Part shown: positions 32,547 to 35,936 of the stretch, piece by piece
Layout: each line of letters begins with the position of its first letter
How positions within the stretch are numbered: position 1 is the first letter of the stretch
Source: Promethearchaeati archaeon
GTDB taxonomy: Archaea; Asgardarchaeota; Atabeyarchaeia; Atabeyarchaeales; Atabeyarchaeaceae
DNA length: 35,936 bases
Assembly (NCBI GenBank): GCA_019058495.1
Contig: JAHPYV010000004.1
Location: forward strand, 1 to 35,936
Direction of reading: 5' to 3'
Made by a program: the position numbers and the translations under genes
The notes under the pieces: generated by a model
Seen by the model: only the letters and a program-made list of their open reading frames with translations
Database searches by the model: none
What the model was told of the DNA's origin: nothing

Positions 32547-33818
32547 ATGGTCACGAAAGCTGATTTCGTAATAGTCAACGCAGATGAATTGGCAACTCTG
32601 AAGGGAAAAAGCGACAGGCCTCAAATCAGGAAGGAAATGAGTGAACTTGGCATAGTAAAGGACGGCGCGGTCGCAGTTAAAGACGGAAAAATAGTGGCTG
32701 TAGGTACTACGAAGGAAGTTTTGGATAAGCTCGACAAAGGATTCGAAGTCATAGATGCAAGTGGTAAACTTGTTACGCCTGGTCTTGTCGATCCCCATGT
32801 TCACTTAGTCTTCGCTGGCTCAAGAGAAAAGGAACTTGAGCAAATGGCTGTTGAAGGCGTTCCATACTTGGAAATCAAGGCCAAAGGTGGGGGAATGCCA
32901 ACAACTCTCAAGAAGACAGGTGAAGCATCGATACAAGAACTCCTCAGACGAACCACCAAGATACTGGACACGATGCTGATTCATGGTACGACAACAATAG
33001 AAGCCAAAAGCGGGTATGAAATGACGTTCCAAGGCGAAATCAGACAAATGGAAATAATCAGAGCCCTCAGCAAGACGCATCCAATCGACATAGTTCCAAC
33101 CTTCATGGCTCAAGGAATTCCCTTCGAATACGAAAACAAAGTTGATCAACTGACAGACGAAATAGTCAAGAAATGGATTCCAGAAGTTGTGAGGAGAGAA
33201 TTAGGTGAGTATTGTGATGTGTTCTGCGAGAAAGGTTACTTCAACGTAGAACAGTCAAAGCGGATACTTGAGACAGGCAGAAAATACGGTCTGAAACTGA
33301 GAATTCACGCTGACTGGCTTGCCCATAGTGGTGGAGCAAAACTAGGCGCAGAGTTAGGAGTTGTTTCTGCTGACCACTTAATCTACACACTGCCAGAGGA
33401 AATCGAAGTCCTTGTGAAAAGGGGCGCAATTGGAACTTTCTTGCCGACCACTCCATTCTGCTATCTGGGGACCTATGCAAAGGCGAGAGAAATCATTAAC
33501 AGGGGACTTCCTGTGGCCTTAGGAACCGATTATAGCGCAGCAGATATGTGCGAATCAATGCAAATGATGATGACCATTGCAATTCTGCAGATGAAAATGA
33601 CCACAGAAGAGGCCCTTGTAGCATCAACAATCAATGCTGCTCACTCAATAGAGAGAGCTCAAGAAATAGGAAGCCTAGAAGAAGGAAAGAAAGCAGACAT
33701 AGCTATTTTTGCTGCTCCTAACCACAAATACTTCGCTTATCACTACGGTATCAACTTGGCCGAAAAGGTCTTCAAAAAAGGAAGGTTGGTCGCAGAAAAT
33801 GGAAGAAGGGTGAAGTGA
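32547..33818 (+). CDS. hutI: Imidazolonepropionase
   Basis: Amidohydrolase that opens the imidazolone ring in histidine degradation, giving N-formimino-glutamate. 423 aa. Motifs: TPGLVDPHVHLVFAGSREKE with metal ligands H84 and H86, GTTTIEAKSGYEM, FMAQGIPFEY, LRIHADWLAHSGGAKLGAEL, VSADHLIY and LGTDYSAADM, then the family end EEALVASTINAAHSIERAQ and GSLEEGKKADIAIF. ATG 32547 follows GAAGGTG. It sits just after the GS-like gene and is convergent with hutH. hutU is not in this window. Confidence 0.96.
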   Translation: MVTKADFVIVNADELATLKGKSDRPQIRKEMSELGIVKDGAVAVKDGKIVAVGTTKEVLDKLDKGFEVIDASGKLVTPGLVDPHVHLVFAGSREKELEQMAVEGVPYLEIKAKGGGMPTTLKKTGEASIQELLRRTTKILDTMLIHGTTTIEAKSGYEMTFQGEIRQMEIIRALSKTHPIDIVPTFMAQGIPFEYENKVDQLTDEIVKKWIPEVVRRELGEYCDVFCEKGYFNVEQSKRILETGRKYGLKLRIHADWLAHSGGAKLGAELGVVSADHLIYTLPEEIEVLVKRGAIGTFLPTTPFCYLGTYAKAREIINRGLPVALGTDYSAADMCESMQMMMTIAILQMKMTTEEALVASTINAAHSIERAQEIGSLEEGKKADIAIFAAPNHKYFAYHYGINLAEKVFKKGRLVAENGRRVK

Positions 33819-33861
33819 AGATTCTAGTTGCTGGCTATCTTAGACACCTGTACAGACTTCA

Positions 33862-35400
33862 CTAGTTGAGCTTGCCTATTATCTTCTCAACATTGTCTAC
33901 TATCTCGCCTTTATGAATGATTCCAGCCACAGCTTCGATCAGAGGCGCTAGCTCAGCATCCTCATCCAAACTTGGTGCGACTTTTCTGATTGTGCGATAA
34001 GCTTCTGCCGTTCCTCGACCAGCCTTCTCCACGTCTCTGAACTCAAGACCCTGCGCTGCGCATAAGAGTTCAATTCCGACTATGTATTCAGCGTTTCTCA
34101 GAGTCTCTTTGGCTTTTCTGGCTGCTGTGAGACCCATACTAACATGATCCTCTTGATTCGCGCTTGTCGGAATAGAATTCACGCTGGACGGGTTGGAGAG
34201 ACATCTGTTTTCAGCGGTCAAGGACGCTGCAGTGCACTGAGCGATCATGAATCCACTGCTCACACCTTCTTCACTCTTTTTCTTAACCAAGAATGCCGGA
34301 AGCCCTCCACTCAATTTCTCATCAGTAAGCCGAGCCACCCTTCGCTCGCATATGTTGCCAATATTGCACAGTGAAATAGCTAATAGATCCATTGCGATTG
34401 CCAAGGGTTGACCATGAAAGTTACCACCAGACAGTATGTCCCCGTCCTCAGCGAAGATCAATGGATTGTCAGTTGCTGAGTTGATTTCAATCTCAACGAC
34501 TTTTCTTACGTACTCAATCGCATCCTTGGATGCTCCTATTACCTGAGGAGAACACCTGAGTGAGTACGCATCCTGAACTCTCTTGTGATTCGACTCTGAC
34601 ACTATTTGACTGCCTTCAACGATCTTCAAGACGTTCTCAGCGACAGCGATCTGTCCCTTATGTGGTCTGACCATGTGGATTCTCTTGTCAAAAGCATCCA
34701 CTCTGCCATTCAGTGCCTCTAGAGACAAGGCCGTTGCTATCTGGGAAGCTTTTGACAAATTCTCAGAATCATAGACAGTGAGCGCTCCGATGGCCGTTAT
34801 CAACTGCGATCCGTTGATAAGCGCTAGTCCCTCCTTTGAACCGAGTTTGGCGGGCTTGAGATGTGCTATCTTCAGGGCCTCGTCAGACCGCATAACTTTG
34901 CCTTTGAACTGAACCTTTCCCTCTCCAATCAATGCGAGTGCCACATGTGCTAGGGGGGCGAGATCGCCACTGGCTCCAACTGAGCCCTTTCCAGGAACTA
35001 TTGGATGGATGCGCTCATTCAACATATTGACAAGAAGTTCAAGAGTTTCGCTAGAAATGCCTGAATGTCCTCCTGACAAAGTATTGGCGCGGAGAAGCAT
35101 CAACGCTCTAACAGTCTCAGTATCAAGCGGCTCGCCAACGGCTGCAGAGTGACTAAGAATAAGGTTCCTCTGCAGTTTCTCCAAGTCTTTCTTTGAGATA
35201 GTTTTATCACTTAGCGCGCCGAAACCCGTATTGACTCCGTAAACAACCTTTCCATCAGAAATCGCCTTGTCAATGGTCGTCCGCGCTTCCTTGACTCTTT
35301 TCAAAACTTCAGAGGAAAGCTCAACATTGGTGAAATTCCGGGCGACGTCAACGACGTCCTCTATTGCTAGTCCACACGGCGTAAGCGACAATGCATTCAT
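33862..35400 (-). CDS. hutH: Histidine ammonia-lyase
   Basis: Deaminates histidine to urocanate. 512 aa. Y54 (VVYGVNTGFGALSD) is the active-site Tyr, and GKGSVGASGDLAPLAHVALA holds the A143-S144-G145 triad that self-cyclises to the MIO cofactor. Also present: NLILSHSAAVGEPL, LRANTLSGGHSGIS, KEGLALINGSQL, DAYSLRCSPQVIGA, TDNPLIFAEDGDILSGGNFH and QEDHVSMGLTAARKA. ATG 35400; a TATA-like element lies at 35539-35549. Convergent with hutI, so the pathway's first and third enzymes are adjacent but separately transcribed. Confidence 0.97.
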   Translation of the reverse strand: MNALSLTPCGLAIEDVVDVARNFTNVELSSEVLKRVKEARTTIDKAISDGKVVYGVNTGFGALSDKTISKKDLEKLQRNLILSHSAAVGEPLDTETVRALMLLRANTLSGGHSGISSETLELLVNMLNERIHPIVPGKGSVGASGDLAPLAHVALALIGEGKVQFKGKVMRSDEALKIAHLKPAKLGSKEGLALINGSQLITAIGALTVYDSENLSKASQIATALSLEALNGRVDAFDKRIHMVRPHKGQIAVAENVLKIVEGSQIVSESNHKRVQDAYSLRCSPQVIGASKDAIEYVRKVVEIEINSATDNPLIFAEDGDILSGGNFHGQPLAIAMDLLAISLCNIGNICERRVARLTDEKLSGGLPAFLVKKKSEEGVSSGFMIAQCTAASLTAENRCLSNPSSVNSIPTSANQEDHVSMGLTAARKAKETLRNAEYIVGIELLCAAQGLEFRDVEKAGRGTAEAYRTIRKVAPSLDEDAELAPLIEAVAGIIHKGEIVDNVEKIIGKLN

Positions 35401-35538
35401 TCAACGCATTCCTCCTTCATTTGTCTGTGAGCTGCAACAGAAATAACATGTTTCCCTGGTCAACTATCGCTACGAGAAGCTTGAAATCTCAACATGCAAT
35501 CAAGCAACAAAATAACTATCCTACTAAACAGTAGCCAT

Positions 35539-35549
35539 TGATATTTAAG
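35539..35549 (-). promoter_or_regulatory. TATA-like element upstream of hutH
   Basis: CTTAAATATCA on the minus strand, about 140 nt before the hutH ATG. A closer element is not obvious, so the assignment is tentative. Confidence 0.35.
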
Positions 35550-35584
35550 AAATAGCTTTCAGCCAAGTCAAGTTGTTAAGTTCT

Positions 35585-35936
35585 TTAGCCAGTGAACCAG
35601 CTTGTAAATAGAAAAGGCACCAAGAACAGCAAGATCCAAGAGATTAGTATGAATATGGCTGAAGTCCTGAATAGTCCTTTCTTCGTACTGTCATCTATTA
35701 ACCCCATCTGCTTTTCCAGGTGGATAGTTCCAAATGCCGACCTCACTGTGGCGATCACTATAATTGCGAAGGGCACCCATAGTAAGTCAATCAATGTTGT
35801 CAGCAGAGCTAATGAAGCAGTAATGGCTCCTGTCAATCCGCTAAACAAATAGTACAAATAGTAGTCTGCTACGATGAACCCAGCTGTCTCCCAGATCGGC
35901 CCTACCACTGCTGCGAGCGTCAGTCTGATCTTCTCC
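35585..35936 (-). CDS. Membrane protein of unknown function (5' end outside window)
   Basis: The frame stays open to the window edge (EKIRLTLAAVVGPIWE ...), so the true start probably lies beyond 35936; GTG 35908 would be a minimal start. At least three hydrophobic helices are visible: YLYYLFSGLTGAITASLALL, LIDLLWVPFAIIVIATV and LFRTSAIFILISWILLFLVP. A short charged loop (HLEKQMGLIDDSTKK) separates the last two. No family recognised. It is upstream of and codirectional with hutH. Confidence 0.6.
   Translation of the reverse strand, partial: EKIRLTLAAVVGPIWETAGFIVADYYLYYLFSGLTGAITASLALLTTLIDLLWVPFAIIVIATVRSAFGTIHLEKQMGLIDDSTKKGLFRTSAIFILISWILLFLVPFLFTSWFTG

Overview
The window is archaeal. 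It encodes archaeal/eukaryal-type translation genes (eS19, eL31, eL39, eL20/LX, aIF6, Nep1, RNase P subunit 4, ABCE1, prefoldin alpha, FtsY), a fructose-1,6-bisphosphate aldolase/phosphatase, archaeal-type TPI and PGI/PMI, TATA-box promoters, and tRNA genes with bulge-helix-bulge (BHB) introns. Tetrahydromethanopterin C1 enzymes (an MtrA-MtrH fusion and Ftr) beside a histidine-degradation gene set fit a TACK-type, Bathyarchaeia-like lineage. That placement is inference, not proof. TTG is a common start codon and is often backed by a strong Shine-Dalgarno (SD).

Layout. 1-4.8 kb (minus): RNase P rnp4, eS19, PDCD5-like protein, eL39, eL31, aIF6, eL20/LX, prefoldin alpha and ftsY (cut by the window edge). 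The eL39 gene is split by a 53-nt intron with a textbook BHB, the strongest finding here. 4.9-5.8 kb: Nep1 and a 52-aa basic protein. 6.0-8.9 kb (plus): an MtrA-MtrH fusion followed by a thymidylate synthase made of two tandem TS folds, the second lacking the catalytic Cys. 8.9-12.7 kb (minus): an aminotransferase, then argS sandwiched between two intron-containing tRNA-Arg genes (TCG and CCG).

12.7-15.8 kb is an accessory island next to tRNA-Arg(CCG): a decayed membrane-protein gene with three in-frame stops, an AbrB-like ORF, a repeat-rich divergent promoter, a free-standing LAGLIDADG protein with two tandem C-terminal helix-turn-helix units, and a PLD-like fragment. 15.8-21.5 kb: an RHH regulator, an M24 peptidase homologue with altered active-site residues, and a large membrane-anchored subtilase. 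21.5-29.9 kb: DUF89 phosphatase, TPI, a hypothetical protein, FBP aldolase/phosphatase, ABCE1, a plant-type asparaginase, PGI/PMI and a Cys-rich orphan. 30.1-35.4 kb: Ftr diverges from a glutamine-synthetase-like gene, followed by hutI and convergent hutH. The window ends in a partial membrane protein.

Functional picture: a translation/RNP operon; a gluconeogenic set (TPI, FBPA/P, PGI/PMI); H4MPT-linked C1 transfer (MtrAH, Ftr, thymidylate synthase); and amino-acid catabolism (asparaginase, M24 and S8 peptidases, histidine utilisation). The same tRNA-splicing endonuclease would be expected to process the two tRNA-Arg transcripts and the eL39 mRNA.
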